Origin: Brucellaceae bacterium
GTDB lineage: Bacteria > Pseudomonadota > Alphaproteobacteria > Rhizobiales > Rhizobiaceae
DNA length: 14,743 bases
Assembly: GCA_031253705.1 (NCBI GenBank)
Contig: JAIRVW010000035.1
Span: 1 to 14,743, forward strand
Direction of reading: 5' to 3'
The notes beneath the pieces were generated by a model. The model was not told the origin of the DNA. It made no database searches and was given only the letters and a program-made list of their open reading frames with translations. Below are positions 14,334-14,743 of this stretch, in pieces. The translations under genes and the position numbers were made by a program. Within the stretch, counting starts at the first letter, position 1; the number at the start of each line of letters is the position of its first letter.

Positions 14334-14743
14334 TTGAGCAGAACCAGTCGCAGAGATGAACGTCTTCTCGAACTCGCCACATTGATGGAAAAGCACGGTG
14401 TCATGCGTTTGCGCGATGCGGCTGCCCAGCTAGGCGTTTCTGAGATGACGATCCGCCGTGATATGGCGCAGCAGAGCGCAGGCCGTAACGGCGGGGATCC
14501 TGCAGGCGGGCTGAACTGTCTCGGCGGCTATATTTTCTCGTCGCAGGATAATAACGGCAACAGCGATTACAGTCTTGATCATGAGAGCGATTGTCATGCC
14601 GCTGCCAAAGCGCAGGCATGCGCCGAGGCCGCAGCGATGATCGAAGAACATGATACGATCTTTATTGATTGCGGCACGACTACGCCGCATCTGGCGCGTC
14701 TGGTGCCGGAGAATAAGTCTGTCACGGTTGTTTGCTATTCGCT
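14334..14743 (+). CDS. deoR: DeoR-family repressor, N-terminal 136 residues (runs off right edge)
   Basis: The frame is open to the window end. The winged helix-turn-helix (about 7-60) contains LRDAAAQLGVSEMTIRRD (26-43), with the same recognition-helix residues as E. coli DeoR. The start of the effector domain shows IFIDCGTTTPHL (109-120) and SVTVVCYS (129-136), again very near E. coli DeoR and typical of sensors for phosphorylated sugars; the E. coli inducer is deoxyribose 5-phosphate. A stretch of about ten extra residues, rich in Gly and Asn, follows the HTH (about 50-60). The start is TTG at 14334-14336 with GGGGGAAA before it; starting at the next in-frame ATG (14385) would cut into the DNA-binding domain. 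It is transcribed away from the operon, as expected for its repressor. About half of the protein is missing. Confidence 0.9.
   Translation, partial: MSRTSRRDERLLELATLMEKHGVMRLRDAAAQLGVSEMTIRRDMAQQSAGRNGGDPAGGLNCLGGYIFSSQDNNGNSDYSLDHESDCHAAAKAQACAEAAAMIEEHDTIFIDCGTTTPHLARLVPENKSVTVVCYS

Noticed and set aside
1..14743. CRISPR arrays, insertion sequences, tRNA or rRNA genes, phage genes, toxin-antitoxin pairs
   Set aside because: No regularly spaced repeats, transposase-like frames, cloverleaf-like segments or small paired genes were seen; every long gene has a metabolic, transport or regulatory identity.

Overview
The window looks like an alphaproteobacterial chromosome segment, probably from the Brucellaceae or a close relative in the Hyphomicrobiales. 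The basis is the protein sequences: the solitary LivK-type binding protein strongly resembles the Brucella homologues, DeoC is of the long DERA type, and the ATPase and ALDH resemble rhizobial proteins. The coding DNA is moderately GC-rich, while the spacers around positions 750-1160 and 2220-2460 are very AT-rich. Genus cannot be settled from the sequence alone.

Layout. (1) Positions 1-743, minus strand: the start of a FecR-like anti-sigma gene, cut by the window edge, preceded by a FecI-like ECF sigma factor gene. This is the usual pair for surface-signalled regulation, and the TonB receptor is presumably to the left. (2) 744-1162: an AT-rich divergent regulatory region dense in TTACA/TGTAA half-sites. 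(3) 1163-2125, plus strand: an AraC-family regulator. (4) 2466-3593, plus strand: an orphan branched-chain-amino-acid-type binding protein closed by a strong bidirectional terminator at 3621-3655. (5) 3675-14069, minus strand: an eight-gene operon for uptake and breakdown of 2-deoxyribose. (6) 14334 to the right edge, plus strand: the divergent repressor gene deoR, truncated.

How the operon works (inference from family assignments). Transcribed right to left, it encodes a periplasmic binding protein, a double-domain ABC ATPase and two permeases, which import the sugar. A DeoM-like mutarotase interconverts its anomers. A DeoK-like kinase makes 2-deoxyribose 5-phosphate. DeoC splits that into acetaldehyde and glyceraldehyde 3-phosphate. 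A two-domain ALDH16-type dehydrogenase presumably oxidises the acetaldehyde to acetate. DeoR, whose recognition helix matches that of E. coli DeoR, probably represses the operon through a cluster of TATCCG/CGGATA elements in the divergent promoter region. No deoA, deoB or nucleoside phosphorylase gene is visible, so free deoxyribose, or a deoxynucleoside processed elsewhere, is the likely input.

Three spacers inside the operon carry stem-loops without U-tracts, which suggests differential mRNA stability along the transcript. I see no CRISPR array, insertion sequence, tRNA, rRNA or phage gene. The set is best described as an ABC-transporter and ALDH16 version of the known enterobacterial deoQKPX regulon, not as a wholly new system.
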